Source: Gemmatimonadetes bacterium SCN 70-22 (GTDB lineage Bacteria; Gemmatimonadota; Gemmatimonadetes; Gemmatimonadales; Gemmatimonadaceae). Taken from it: a stretch of 64,000 bases of DNA. The position numbers were made by a program, and so were the translations under genes. Each line of letters starts with the position of its first letter. The stretch's first letter is position 1. The notes beneath the pieces are model-generated. The model did no database searches. It worked only from the letters and a program-made list of their open reading frames with translations, and was not told the DNA's origin. Where the stretch lies: the NCBI GenBank assembly GCA_001724275.1, contig MEDZ01000015.1, positions 1 through 64,000 on the forward strand. The letters are read 5' to 3'. Below are positions 47,228 through 57,071 of this stretch, piece by piece.

Positions 47228-49191
47228 CGCGCACCTCCCATCCCGGGGGCCAGGAAATCGGGGGACATGCGGGAGAATCCGATGTTGTCGAGGAGGACCG
47301 TCCCCGCGTCGGCGCGATCGAAGCGCCAGCGCACCATCGCGAGGCGGGACGGATCGAAGCCGGGGGTGACTCGCGCGAAGTCGGCGAGCGGGATGGCGTA
47401 GGTCTGCAGGACGATCTCGTACGTGCTGGCGAAGCCCTGCTTGTCACGCCCTGCGCGGCGATAGACAAACGACTCGAGCGGGCGCCGCGGGACGCCGTAC
47501 GCGGACAGCGGCACGCTGGCCGTACGTCCCGCGGCGTCGACCCCCTCGATGCTCAGGTCGATCGGCGTCGTGTCGGTCGAGGCCTTCGTCCGTGGCTTGG
47601 GCTTCGCCCTGGGCTTCGCCGTCGCCTTGCGCGTGGAGTCGCCCGCCTTCGTCGTGTCCTTCGGCGGCTGGCGCGGCCCGGGGGTGACGTCGGTGGGGGC
47701 GAGCGAGAAGACGAAGGAGCTCCCGCCATCGATGCGCCAGGCCGCGCGCAACGAATCGCCTAACGACATGGCGTAGACCGCTGGCTGGCCGCGCGCGAGC
47801 GTGTCGTCGCCCGCGACCCGCCGGTTCCACCCGAGCGTCACCGCGGTGTGCCCCTGGTTGCTCCCCTTCCAGCGGAACGGGACCACCGCCTCCTTCCACG
47901 ACGCCAGCGAGTCACCGCGCAACGTCACGCCGTGCACGCTCCCGGTGGTGACGTCCACGTCTTCCTCGTAGTCCGCCGCCGTGCGGAACGTGGCGTCCTC
48001 GAAGCGGGTGAGGTACATCGTCCTGGGGAGCCACCCCCCGGCCGCGCGATGGTCCCGGAACAGCGGGAGATACTCGCGCTTGTCGCGCAGCGTCGCCTCG
48101 AGGAAGGCGGTGATGGTCACCTCGGCGAAGCGGCGCTGCTCCTGCGGGGTCACGAGGCCGCGCACGTCGAGGTAGCGCGCACTGCGCGGGCCACCGTCGA
48201 GGTTGCCCCACACGGTGTTCCACTGCCCGTGGTTGGCGCGATACATGTAGATGGCGGACTTGAACCACGCGCCGCCGTCCGTGAAGTGCAGGCGCTCGTA
48301 CTGGGCGAGTCCCGAGAAGGACGAGACGTCTCCGTCGTGCGAGCCGTGAATCAGGAGGTAGTTGTAGTTGGACAGCGGCGTGGGCTTGCCCGACGGGCGA
48401 TACTGCCCGTCCACCGGGGCGATGGCCACCAGCGACCTGATGTCGAAGCCGAAGTCGAACGCGACGGACGCATCGTCGGGATAATGGGCCAGGCGGTTGA
48501 AGGCCCCCGCGACGGCGACCGCCTCGCCCCCCCGCGAATGCCCCATCAGGGCGATGCGGGTCATGTCCACCTTGCCCTGCAGCGGCGAGCCGGTGGAGTC
48601 GTTGAAGCGGCGCCAGGCCTGCAGGTGCTTGAGCAGCATCCACCCGCGCGCGTCGTTCTCGTTGCGCATGAAACCGTTGAGGAAGTTCTCGTCCACCGAG
48701 GCCAGGATGAAGCCGCGCGAGGCGAGCAGCTCTCCCAGGTAGCGGTAACCGGGGTCCGAGAACTCCTTCATGTTGTGGTTGCCGTGCACGATGAGGACGA
48801 GCGGGTACGGCCCGGCGCCATCCGGATACCAGACGCGCCCGTTCACCGGGAGCTTGCTGAAGTCGAAGCCCCAGAACTTCTTCCGAAGCTTCCCCTGCTG
48901 CGGATCGGGCGGGCCCGCGAGCTTGCTCCCGTCGACGGTTGCGGTGCGGAGGGTTACCGAGTCCCGGAACTCGGCGCGGCGCTTGTCGGTGCCGCTCCCG
49001 TAGTAGAGCGAGCGCACCGCCAGGGGACCGCGCAGGCCGGGATCGGGCGCGGCAATCGACTGCCGCGAGAGGACGATGGCGGAGTCGTCCCTGGCGAGCT
49101 TCAGCGGTGCCGCGATGCACGCCGCAAGGGCGACGGGCGTGACCGCCAGCACGAAGGGCGTCGCGAGCCGACGCCGGGGCGCAGCGTGCAT
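47224..49191 (-). CDS. Secreted alpha/beta hydrolase
   Basis: This 655-residue protein has a signal peptide starting at ATG 49191 behind GAGG (hydrophobic LATPFVLAVTPVALAAC, possibly a lipobox at Cys). The hydrolase core (about 110-430) contains LVLIVHGNHNMKEF (oxyanion region) and the nucleophile elbow MGHSRGGEA; SHDGDVSSFSG and ANHGQWNTVW could carry the acid and His. The C-terminal part is a beta-sandwich interrupted by a Lys/Pro/Arg/Thr-rich linker (about 535-570). The substrate is unknown; the fold resembles chlorophyllase/PET-hydrolase-like esterases. A TTA codon in a CGTTAGGC motif lies at 47758-47765. Confidence 0.82.
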   Translation of the reverse strand: MHAAPRRRLATPFVLAVTPVALAACIAAPLKLARDDSAIVLSRQSIAAPDPGLRGPLAVRSLYYGSGTDKRRAEFRDSVTLRTATVDGSKLAGPPDPQQGKLRKKFWGFDFSKLPVNGRVWYPDGAGPYPLVLIVHGNHNMKEFSDPGYRYLGELLASRGFILASVDENFLNGFMRNENDARGWMLLKHLQAWRRFNDSTGSPLQGKVDMTRIALMGHSRGGEAVAVAGAFNRLAHYPDDASVAFDFGFDIRSLVAIAPVDGQYRPSGKPTPLSNYNYLLIHGSHDGDVSSFSGLAQYERLHFTDGGAWFKSAIYMYRANHGQWNTVWGNLDGGPRSARYLDVRGLVTPQEQRRFAEVTITAFLEATLRDKREYLPLFRDHRAAGGWLPRTMYLTRFEDATFRTAADYEEDVDVTTGSVHGVTLRGDSLASWKEAVVPFRWKGSNQGHTAVTLGWNRRVAGDDTLARGQPAVYAMSLGDSLRAAWRIDGGSSFVFSLAPTDVTPGPRQPPKDTTKAGDSTRKATAKPRAKPKPRTKASTDTTPIDLSIEGVDAAGRTASVPLSAYGVPRRPLESFVYRRAGRDKQGFASTYEIVLQTYAIPLADFARVTPGFDPSRLAMVRWRFDRADAGTVLLDNIGFSRMSPDFLAPGMGGAR

Positions 49192-49385
49192 TTCACCTCG
49201 AGGAGGGAGTCGTCCTGATCGCGCGGTATGACACCGGTTCGGGTGAAAAGGTGTGCACGGTGCCGCGCGCCGGTAACCCATGCGGGACGAACCGCGACTA
49301 CCGAGCCGTCAGAGGGCGATCGTCGCCCGCCCCGTCACGCGCCCGCCCACGCCCCGCGGACACGGCCCTGCGGAAACGCCCCGAT

Positions 49386-49745
49386 TCAGATCCACTCGAG
49401 CGCGGTCCGCGTTCGCTCGGTCACCACGTTGCCGGTGTGTCGCGTGGACTCGGGCTCGAAGAGGACCACGTGCACCTCCTCGTCGGCGACCGGGCGATGT
49501 TCGACGCCGCGCGGGACGATGTAGAACTCCCCGGCCCCGATCGTCACCTCGCGGTCGCGTAGCTGCATGCGCAGCGTCCCCTGCACCACGAGGAAGAGCT
49601 CGTCTTCATGCGCGTGGAAGTGCCAGTCGAATTCGCCCTTGAGCTTGGCCACCTTGACCAGCTGGCCGTTGAGGGCCCCGATGACGCGGGGGTGCCAATG
49701 GTCATCGAAGCGGGAGAATTTCTCGGCGAGGTTGACGGCGCGCAT
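49386..49745 (-). CDS. Cupin-domain protein
   Basis: This 119-residue single-domain cupin carries motif 1 as WHFHAHEDELFLVVQGTLRMQL (two His and a Glu ligand) and motif 2 as GEFYIVPRGVEHRPVA (third His). The metal site is complete. It resembles mannose-6-phosphate-isomerase-like small cupins of unknown substrate. Upstream, 24 nt separate it from the APC permease gene; downstream, the 194-nt gap 49192-49385 holds the hydrolase promoter region with no clear box. Confidence 0.87.
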   Translation of the reverse strand: MRAVNLAEKFSRFDDHWHPRVIGALNGQLVKVAKLKGEFDWHFHAHEDELFLVVQGTLRMQLRDREVTIGAGEFYIVPRGVEHRPVADEEVHVVLFEPESTRHTGNVVTERTRTALEWI

Positions 49746-49769
49746 GGGCGTGGCGGATGAGGGGGCTCG

Positions 49770-51110
49770 TCAGGCGTGCCTGGCGACGGCCGAGTGCCGC
49801 GCGACCTGGCGATAGACGGGATAGCTCAAGGCCATGAAGATCACGGCGACCAGCGCCGTGCGACGATCGGCGGCCACGAAGCCGACCAGCAGGGCCAGCG
49901 ACGCGAGCAAGGCGATCACGGTCGTCAGCGGCGCCCCCCACGCCCGGTACGGGCGGGCGAGCCCGGGCTCGCGACGGCGCAGCACGAGCACGTTCAGGGT
50001 GTTGACGGCGTCCACGACGGTCATGAGGACGGCCGTGAGGGCGAAGAGCCGCTCGAAGGTCCCGCTCAGGGCGAGCGCCACCGCCACGAGGGCCGTGAGG
50101 ATCGTCGCCACCGCCGGCGTTCCTCTCCGGTTGACCGATGCCGCCCGGCGGAAGAAGAGCCCATCGCGGGCGATGGCGAAGAGGGCGCGCGGCGCGATCA
50201 TGACGAGGGCATTGAGGATGCCGAGCAGCACCAGCAGGGCGAGTCCGGTGACCAGGCGATCGCTCGCCCCGCCGAAGACGCGTTGCATGGCGGTGGCCGC
50301 CGGGAGGGTGCTGGCCGCGAGCGCTCGGATCGGGAGGACGTGCAGGTAGGCGGCGTTCATCAGCAGGTAGATCGCCATCACGACGAGGACGCCGAGCAGG
50401 AGCGCGCGCGGGACGTCGCGCCCGGGGTCCACCTGTTCCTCGCCGAAGAAGGCGGCCGCGTACCAGCCGCCGTATGCGCCGATCACCAGCTGCAACGCGC
50501 CGGCGAAGGCGACGAGGGTCACCCCGCCGGACGCGTCGTCCCCTGGCGGGCTGCCGGCGTACGGCAGGGCGTCCGGGGCGGCGGGCGCCAGGAGGCAGGC
50601 GGCGACGAAGGCGAGGAGCGCCGCGGCCTTGGCCAGCGAGACCACCTCCTGCGTCCGGCTCCCCGCGCGTACCCCCGCCAGCTGCAGCGAGGCGAAGACC
50701 GCGAGGCCCGCCACCGCGACGACCGGTTCGAGGCCGGCCAGCGACGGGACGAGCCGCGCCCCGTACTCGGCGGCGGCCAGCGGGATGTACGCCGTCGCGA
50801 CCGTCAGGGCGAGCCAGTCGCTCCACCCGATGAGGAAGCCGCCGTACGGGCCGAGGGCGCGCCGGGCGAAGACGTACGATCCCCCGGAGCGCGGGATCGC
50901 CGCCGCCAACTCAGCGAGGTTGTTGGCCTGCAGGAGGGCGTAGAGCCCCGCGAGGCCCCACGCCAGGAAGACCAAAACCTCGTGCTGCACCAGGCCGGCG
51001 ATCGTCCCCGGCGTGCGCAGGATCCCGACACCGACGGCCCCACCGACGATGATGGCAAGGCCGAAGCCGACGCCGAGGACGCGCTGGAGGGCGCCACGCG
51101 GCGTCGGCAT
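49770..51110 (-). CDS. APC-family amino-acid permease
   Basis: This 446-residue protein has 12 predicted transmembrane segments. The first helix carries the APC signature (GFGLAIIVGGAVGVGILRTPG), whose unwound Gly motif binds the amino group of the substrate, and the loop after helix 2 has AAIPRSGGSYVFARRALGPYGGF. It is likely an amino-acid/cation symporter or exchanger of the APA/LAT type. It starts 3 nt after thrS, so the two genes are probably co-transcribed; supply of amino acid for charging is a possible link, but unproven. Confidence 0.9.
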   Translation of the reverse strand: MPTPRGALQRVLGVGFGLAIIVGGAVGVGILRTPGTIAGLVQHEVLVFLAWGLAGLYALLQANNLAELAAAIPRSGGSYVFARRALGPYGGFLIGWSDWLALTVATAYIPLAAAEYGARLVPSLAGLEPVVAVAGLAVFASLQLAGVRAGSRTQEVVSLAKAAALLAFVAACLLAPAAPDALPYAGSPPGDDASGGVTLVAFAGALQLVIGAYGGWYAAAFFGEEQVDPGRDVPRALLLGVLVVMAIYLLMNAAYLHVLPIRALAASTLPAATAMQRVFGGASDRLVTGLALLVLLGILNALVMIAPRALFAIARDGLFFRRAASVNRRGTPAVATILTALVAVALALSGTFERLFALTAVLMTVVDAVNTLNVLVLRRREPGLARPYRAWGAPLTTVIALLASLALLVGFVAADRRTALVAVIFMALSYPVYRQVARHSAVARHA

Positions 51111-51113
51111 CGA

Positions 51114-53039
51114 CTAGGCGCCGAGAGCCCGCGTCCGGATCTCCTCCTGCACCCGGGCAATGAAGGCATCCACGCCGACGATGTCCTGCTTCTTCCCCTG
51201 CCCGCGGGCGCGCACGGCGAGCGTCCCCTGCTCCGCCTCGCGCTTCCCGAGAACGGCCATGTACGGGATCTTCAGGAGCTCGGCCTCGCGAATGCGGTAG
51301 TTGAGCGTGTCGTTGTGCGCGTCCATCGTGGCGCGGATGCCGGCGCCCCGCAGCCTGGCCGTCACCTCCGCCGCCTGCGGGGCGAGGTCGTCGGTGATGG
51401 GGAGGATGCGCACCTGCTCCGGCGCGAGCCAGACGGGGAAGGCGCCGGCGAAGTGCTCGATGAGGATCGCCATGAAGCGCTCGAACGAGCCGCTCACCGC
51501 GCGGTGGATCACGACCGGGCGGTGCACCGTATTGTCCTCGCCGACGTAGGTCATGTCGAAGCGCTCCGGCGCGGCGTAGTCGAGCTGGATCGTCCCCAGC
51601 TGCCACGCCCGCCCCAGCGAGTCGGTGACGTCGAAGTCGATCTTGGGGCCGTAGAACGCGCCATCCCCCGGCTTGAACTCGTAGGGGAGCCCCGTCGAGT
51701 CGAGGGCCGCCTGCAGCGCCGCCTCGGCACGGTCCCACATCGCGTCCGTCCCGATCCGCACCTCGGGGCGGGTGGCGAACTTGAGCGTGGCCGTGAGCCC
51801 GAAGGTGCGGTAGTAGCCAAGGATGAAATGCAGCAGGCGGTGCACCTCCTCCGGGATCTGGGACTCCATGAGGAAGATGTGGCAGTCGTCCTGCTGGAAC
51901 TGGCGCACGCGCGTGAGCCCCGACAGCGCGCCGGTGATCTCGTTGCGGTGCAGCACGTCGTACGTGTTGTAGCGGAGCGGGAGCTCGCGGTACGAGTGCT
52001 TCTTGCTGTTGTACAGGACGTAGTGCGAGGGGCAGTTCATCGGCTTGAGCGACATGTCGTGCTCGCCCGACTCGTTGTTCAGGACGAGGAACATGTTCTC
52101 GCGGTACTTCCCCCAGTGGCCGGAGGTCTCCCACAGCCCCTTGTTGTACAGCAGCGGGGTCTTGATCTCCTTGTAGTCGTCCCGTTGCAGCTCGCGGAGG
52201 TACTCGTTGATCGTGTTGACGATCGTCGTCCCGCGCTCGGTCCAGAAGGCCGCCCCCGGCGCGTAGGGGTGGAACAGGAAGAGGTCCAGCGCCTTCCCCA
52301 CCACGCGGTGGTCGCGCCGCTTCGCCTCCTCGATGCGGAACAGGTGCTGCTCGAGATCCTCCTTCTTCCAGAACGCCGTCGCGTAGATGCGCTGCAGCAT
52401 CTGCCGCCGCTCGTCGCCGCGCCAGTATGCCCCCGCCGTGCTCAGCAACTTGAAGTGCCTGAGGTACGACGTATCGGGCACGTGGGGGCCGCGGCAGAGG
52501 TCGATGAACGGGCCGTCGGTATAGGTGGAGATGATCTCGCCGGTCGGGAGGTCGTCGATGCGCTCCAGCTTGAGCGGGTCGTCGGCGAAGTGCTGCCGCG
52601 CCTCGTCGATGTTCACCTCGGCGCGGACGAACGGGTACTTCTCGGCCACGACCTTCCGCATCTCCGCCTCGAAGGCCTCGAGGTCCTCGGGGGTGAAGGG
52701 CTTCTCGACCTCGAAGTCATAGTAGAAACCGTCGTCGATGGCCGGGCCGAAGCCGATCTTCGCCTCGGGGCGCAGCCGCCGCACCGCCGTGGCGAGGATG
52801 TGCGCCCCGGAGTGCCGTAGCACCTGCAGCGACTCCGGATCCTTCTCCGTCAGGACCCGGAACGCCCCCGCGCGCCGCAGGGGGGTCATGAGATCCTGTA
52901 CCTCGCCGTCGACGGAAACCGCCACCGCCGCGCTCAGGAGTCGCGGACCGATGGAGGCCACCACATCGCGCGGAAGCGTGCCGGCTGGGACTTCGCGGGT
53001 ATCGCCGTTGGGAAGGGTCAGGGTCAGCAGTGCGGACAT
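51114..53039 (-). CDS. thrS: Threonine-tRNA ligase
   Basis: This 641-residue class II synthetase charges tRNA-Thr. It has an N-terminal TGS domain (1-60), the editing domain with HSGAHILATAVRRL (HxxxH), the catalytic core with motif 2 region FQQDDCHIF and zinc ligands MKPMNCPSHYVLY and later His residues, and the C-terminal anticodon-binding domain ending IRTRALGA. Size and order are those of a complete enzyme. No leader stem-loop typical of thrS autoregulation is visible in the 63-nt gap upstream. Confidence 0.97.
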   Translation of the reverse strand: MSALLTLTLPNGDTREVPAGTLPRDVVASIGPRLLSAAVAVSVDGEVQDLMTPLRRAGAFRVLTEKDPESLQVLRHSGAHILATAVRRLRPEAKIGFGPAIDDGFYYDFEVEKPFTPEDLEAFEAEMRKVVAEKYPFVRAEVNIDEARQHFADDPLKLERIDDLPTGEIISTYTDGPFIDLCRGPHVPDTSYLRHFKLLSTAGAYWRGDERRQMLQRIYATAFWKKEDLEQHLFRIEEAKRRDHRVVGKALDLFLFHPYAPGAAFWTERGTTIVNTINEYLRELQRDDYKEIKTPLLYNKGLWETSGHWGKYRENMFLVLNNESGEHDMSLKPMNCPSHYVLYNSKKHSYRELPLRYNTYDVLHRNEITGALSGLTRVRQFQQDDCHIFLMESQIPEEVHRLLHFILGYYRTFGLTATLKFATRPEVRIGTDAMWDRAEAALQAALDSTGLPYEFKPGDGAFYGPKIDFDVTDSLGRAWQLGTIQLDYAAPERFDMTYVGEDNTVHRPVVIHRAVSGSFERFMAILIEHFAGAFPVWLAPEQVRILPITDDLAPQAAEVTARLRGAGIRATMDAHNDTLNYRIREAELLKIPYMAVLGKREAEQGTLAVRARGQGKKQDIVGVDAFIARVQEEIRTRALGA

Positions 53040-53102
53040 GGGAGCGTGGGGCGAGGCACGTGAGAAAATGGGTGCGCCGGGCGCGCGGATGGGGGAACCG
53101 CG

Positions 53103-53249
53103 CTAACGGACGCTTTCGATGAGCGGGGTGACACGCCCGGCATACCGGAACGCCAGCACGACCCCCCCGACGACGAGCGCGGCGAGGAGGAGCCACGGAA
53201 TGAGGCGCGTGAGGGTGGAGGAGCGATGTTCCGGCGGCACAGATCGCAT
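53103..53249 (-). CDS. 48-residue single-pass membrane protein
   Basis: A short frame from ATG 53249 to TAG 53103 encodes 48 residues: a polar N-terminus (RSVPPEHRSSTLTR), one strongly hydrophobic helix (LIPWLLLAALVVGGVVLAFRY) and a short polar tail. No family is recognised. It lies 63 nt before thrS in the same direction and divergent from the BON-like gene. The coding potential is supported by a proper transmembrane profile and GC-rich third positions, not by any known homologue. Confidence 0.5.
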   Translation of the reverse strand: MRSVPPEHRSSTLTRLIPWLLLAALVVGGVVLAFRYAGRVTPLIESVR

Positions 53250-53338
53250 ATTGACGACGCGCAAGTTATCGTACGACAGTGAGTTGATGCTACGGGGACG
53301 CGCGAGCGCCGCTCACGCCCCGCCACCCGAGACGACAC

Positions 53339-54317
53339 ATGGTTCGGTATCACGACGACGAGGATTCCGGCACGGGCCGCGCGCTCCTGGTCACCGCGGG
53401 AGTGGCCGCCGGCCTCCTGGCGGGGGCCGTGGTCGCGCAGCGGCTCGGCGGATGGAAGGGACTCCGCAAGCTCCTCAGGAATCGGCGCCACCCGCTCCAC
53501 GCCGTGCTGAGCCGCGTCCTCCCTGGGGGGATCGTGGCGACGGTGCTCGACTCCATCGGGATCGACGAAATGGTGAGCGCCCTCCTGCACGGGCGACGGG
53601 GCTCGGGCGCGCGGCTCCGCCGCCGCCGCTACGACGAGGAGCTCGACGAGTACGAGCTGGACGAAGTGGAGCGCGCCACGGCGGGACTCGACGACGAGGA
53701 CGACGAGGACGACGAGGACGACGAGGAGTCGCCGCGCGCCTTGCGGCTGCACGACGACGAACTCGTGGAGGAGGACGAGGAGGAGGACGAGGCCGAGGAC
53801 GTCGACGCGTACGATGAGCTCGTCGACGACGAGGACGACGACGCCGAGGACGCGGAAGCCGAGGAGGCGGACGGCGACGACGTTATCGTCGGCGAAGACG
53901 AGTGGGAGGAAGGGGAGGAGGTGGTGGAAGGCTTCGACGAGGAGGAGGACGAGATCGTCGAGACCATCCCTCCCGAGGACGTCGAACGCGAGGTGTTGGC
54001 GGCCTTTAGGCGGCACCCGCTGCTGCGCCAGCGCGCGCTGGAGATCGCCGTCGACGAGGACGGGGTCCTCGAACTCACCGGTTGGGTGCGGCGCGAGCGC
54101 GAGCTGCGTATCGCCCGCCGGGTCGCCGCCCGGGTCCCGGGAGTGGAGCGCATCGTCGTCGACGTGGCCGTCCGCGATGGCGTACGCGAGGCCGCGCGCA
54201 CCGACGTACGCGGGGACGTGCGGACGGACGGCCGCGTTGCCACCGAGGGCCGTCCCGTGCAGGACGGCCCTCGTCGCATTCGCCCCTCGCTTGCCCGAAC
54301 GGATAGATTTCGCCCTC
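53339..54317 (+). CDS. Acidic membrane protein with BON-like domain (3' end unresolved)
   Basis: The frame starts at ATG 53339 with a glycine-zipper-like membrane helix (about 14-36), a basic segment, then an extremely acidic low-complexity stretch (about 100-220, Asp/Glu runs). It ends in a BON-like domain (about 225-285): PPEDVEREVLAAFRRHPLLRQRALEIAV then GVLELTGWVRRERELRIARRVAARVPGV. BON domains bind membranes or lipids. No in-frame stop occurs before valS; the frame continues to 55033, 716 nt into valS. I end the feature at the valS start for that reason. A +1 or -1 slip would end it at a TAG at 54304-54306. Confidence 0.6.
54245..54272 (+). terminator. Stem-loop between BON domain and valS
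   Basis: A perfect 11-bp stem (GAGGGCCGTCC, 54245-54255, with 54262-54272) and 6-nt loop lies 46 nt before the valS ATG. It looks like a terminator or leader hairpin, but no reading frame on this strand closes before it. There is no T run. Confidence 0.5.
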
Positions 54318-57071
54318 ATGTCGACCAACGAATTCCCCTCGCAATACGACCACGCCGCCACCGAGCGCGCCCTGTACGAGCGCTGGCAGGAGGCGGGGGT
54401 CTTCACGGCGCAGCCCGAACGCTCCCGACGCGCCGGCGGCACGCGCGATCCCTTCACGATCGTCATCCCCCCGCCCAACGTGACCGCCGTCCTCCACATG
54501 GGGCACGGGCTCAACAACACCGTGCAGGACGTGGTGATGCGCTGGCGCCGGATGAGCGGAGACGAGGCGCTGTGGATCCCGGGGACCGACCACGCCGGGA
54601 TCGCGACACAGAACGTCGTCGAGAAGCAGCTGGCCAAGGAGGGGAAGACACGCTTCGACGTCGGACGCGAGCCGTTCGTGGCGCGCACCGCTGCGTACGT
54701 GGAAGAGACGGGGGGGACCATCCTGGCCCAGCTGCGCGCCATCGGGGCGTCGGCCGACTGGACCCGAACGGCCTACACCCTCTCGCCCCAGCTGTCGCGC
54801 GCCGTGCGCGAGGCCTTCGTGCGCCTGTTCGAGCGCGGGCTCATCTACCGAGGCCATCGCGTCATCCACTGGTGCCCGCGCTGCCTGACGTCGCTCTCCG
54901 ACGAGGAGGCCGAGCACCACGAGAGCAGCGGGAAGCTGTACCACATCAGCTATCCCATCACCGCGGCCAACGTCGCCGAGGAGCCACGATTCATCGTCGT
55001 GGCCACCACACGCCCCGAGACGCTGCTGGGTGACGTGGCGGTGGCGGTGAACCCCAACGACGACCGCTACAAGGATCTCATCGGGCGCACCGTGAAGCTC
55101 CCGATTGCCGACGTCGAGATCCCGATCATCGCCGACGACTACACCGATCCTGCGTTCGGATCGGGGGCGGTGAAGATCACGCCGGCACACGACGCCAACG
55201 ACTTCGAGGTGGGGCAGCGTCACAGCCTGGCGATGCCGGTCATCCTCACGCCGACCGGCGAGCTCCGCGAGGTGATGGATGCCGGCGGGCGCGTCCCCGA
55301 GGACCTGACGGGGATGGATCGCTTCGCGGCACGCGACGAGATCGTGCGCCGCCTCGAGGCGCTCGGACGCCTGGTGAAGGTCGAGCCGCACCAGCATGCG
55401 ATCCGTCGCTGCTACCGCTGCGACACGGTGGTCGAGCCTCGCCTGTCGGAACAGTGGTTCGTCAAGATGAAGCCGCTCGCCGAGCCCGCCCTGCGGGCGG
55501 TGCGCGAGCGGGAGGTCCGCATCCTCCCCGAGCGCTGGGAAGCGGTCTACATCAACTGGCTGGAGGGGATCCGGGACTGGAACATCTCACGGCAGCTGTG
55601 GTGGGGGCATCGCATCCCCGTCTGGTACTGCGACGGGTGTGGCAAGGTGACCGCCTCGCGCGAGGACGTGACGCACTGCCCCGCCTGCTCGGGACCGGTG
55701 CGGCAGGACGAGGACGTCCTGGATACCTGGTTCTCGTCGGGACTCTGGCCGTTCTCGACGCTGGGATGGCCCGACGACACCGCCGACCTCAAGGCGTTCT
55801 ACCCCACCGACATGCTCGTCACCGCCCCGGAGATCCTCTTCTTCTGGGTGGCCCGCATGATCATGACCGGCTACGCCTTCATGGGTGAGGCACCGTTCCA
55901 CACGGTGTACCTGCATGGGACGGTGCGCGACACCAACCACGTGAAGATGTCCAAGTCGCTGGGGAACGGGATCGACCCTCTCGACGTGGTGAAGCTCTAC
56001 GGGGCCGATGCGCTGCGCTACACGGTCGTGGCGGGGATGGGGCTCGGGGCCGACACGATCCTCGATCCGAAGGACCTGGAGCGCTCGTTCGCCCCGGGGC
56101 GCAACTTCGTCACCAAGCTCTGGAACATCGGACGCTTCCTCCTGACCAACGTGGGGGACGACGAGGTCCTTCCGATCGACGCGATCCCTCCCGGCGACTT
56201 CACGCGAGCCGACCGCTGGATCCTCGGCCGGCTCGACGCCGCGATCGACGCATGCAACACGGCGTTGGGGCCCGCGCGCCCGGATGCGGGGCGCTGGCGC
56301 GAAGAGCAACGCTTCGCCGGGCTGCGCCTCAACGAATACGCCGAGGCGGCGCGCAGCTTCGTCTGGAGCGAGCTCGCGGACTGGTACCTGGAATCGGTGA
56401 AGGGACGCCTGACGGCCCCCGGCGAGGATCGCGAGACGGCCCGCGCCGTCCTGGTGCACGCCTTCGACCAGGCGCTCCGCCTCCTCCACCCCATCGTCCC
56501 CTTCGTGACCGAGGCGCTCTGGCAGCGCCTCCCGGGGCACGTGAACCGGACGTTCCTGGCGGTGGCGCCCTGGCCCACCGCACTCCAGCTCGCCGGGGAA
56601 TCGAGCGAGTTCGAGCGGGTCATCGAGGCGGTCGTCGCCATCCGCCAACTGCGCGGCGAGTACGGCATCGCCCCGGGAAAGCAGCTCGCCGGCTTCGTCA
56701 TCCCCGCCGCCGCTTCCGGCGCCCTGTTCGCGACCGAGGGGGCGCTCATCGAGCGCCTGACCCGCTGCGCCGTGACGGTGGCCGACGCCTCGCCGGCCGG
56801 GGCAGCGGCACACCAGGTCCTCTCCGATGGTACTGAGATCGTGCTCCCGCTGGCGGGAGCCATCGACCTCGACAAGGAATGCGCGCGACTCAAGGGAGAA
56901 TTGGAAGGATTGGAGAAGCAGCTCACGGGGCTGCGTTCCCGCCTGCAGAACGAGAACTTCGTGGCTCGCGCCAAGCCGGAGGTGGTGGAGGCGGAACGAC
57001 GGAAGGAGCAGGAGTGGAGCGCACGCCGCGAGCAGCTGGCGGCCAAGGTGGGGTCGTTGTGCGGCAGCTAG
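54318..57071 (+). CDS. valS: Valine-tRNA ligase
   Basis: This 917-residue class I synthetase charges tRNA-Val. The HIGH motif appears as PPNVTAVLHMGHGLNN, the editing domain (CP1) lies about 200-350 (TTRPETLLGDVAVAVNP), a zinc ribbon reads WYCDGCGKVTASREDVTHCPACSG, KMSKS appears as KMSKSLGNGIDP, and the C-terminal coiled-coil (about 850-915) is present. I chose ATG 54318; the upstream frame is open but shows no homology. Its 3' end overlaps the following lipoprotein start by 13 nt. Confidence 0.97.
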   Translation: MSTNEFPSQYDHAATERALYERWQEAGVFTAQPERSRRAGGTRDPFTIVIPPPNVTAVLHMGHGLNNTVQDVVMRWRRMSGDEALWIPGTDHAGIATQNVVEKQLAKEGKTRFDVGREPFVARTAAYVEETGGTILAQLRAIGASADWTRTAYTLSPQLSRAVREAFVRLFERGLIYRGHRVIHWCPRCLTSLSDEEAEHHESSGKLYHISYPITAANVAEEPRFIVVATTRPETLLGDVAVAVNPNDDRYKDLIGRTVKLPIADVEIPIIADDYTDPAFGSGAVKITPAHDANDFEVGQRHSLAMPVILTPTGELREVMDAGGRVPEDLTGMDRFAARDEIVRRLEALGRLVKVEPHQHAIRRCYRCDTVVEPRLSEQWFVKMKPLAEPALRAVREREVRILPERWEAVYINWLEGIRDWNISRQLWWGHRIPVWYCDGCGKVTASREDVTHCPACSGPVRQDEDVLDTWFSSGLWPFSTLGWPDDTADLKAFYPTDMLVTAPEILFFWVARMIMTGYAFMGEAPFHTVYLHGTVRDTNHVKMSKSLGNGIDPLDVVKLYGADALRYTVVAGMGLGADTILDPKDLERSFAPGRNFVTKLWNIGRFLLTNVGDDEVLPIDAIPPGDFTRADRWILGRLDAAIDACNTALGPARPDAGRWREEQRFAGLRLNEYAEAARSFVWSELADWYLESVKGRLTAPGEDRETARAVLVHAFDQALRLLHPIVPFVTEALWQRLPGHVNRTFLAVAPWPTALQLAGESSEFERVIEAVVAIRQLRGEYGIAPGKQLAGFVIPAAASGALFATEGALIERLTRCAVTVADASPAGAAAHQVLSDGTEIVLPLAGAIDLDKECARLKGELEGLEKQLTGLRSRLQNENFVARAKPEVVEAERRKEQEWSARREQLAAKVGSLCGS

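Noticed and set aside
49776-52820. Plus-strand open frame of about 1000 codons opposite the APC permease and thrS
   Set aside because: It is a mirror of GC-rich third positions: both minus-strand genes have clear family motifs, and the plus-strand translation is low-complexity Arg/Glu/His/Val-rich with no domain.
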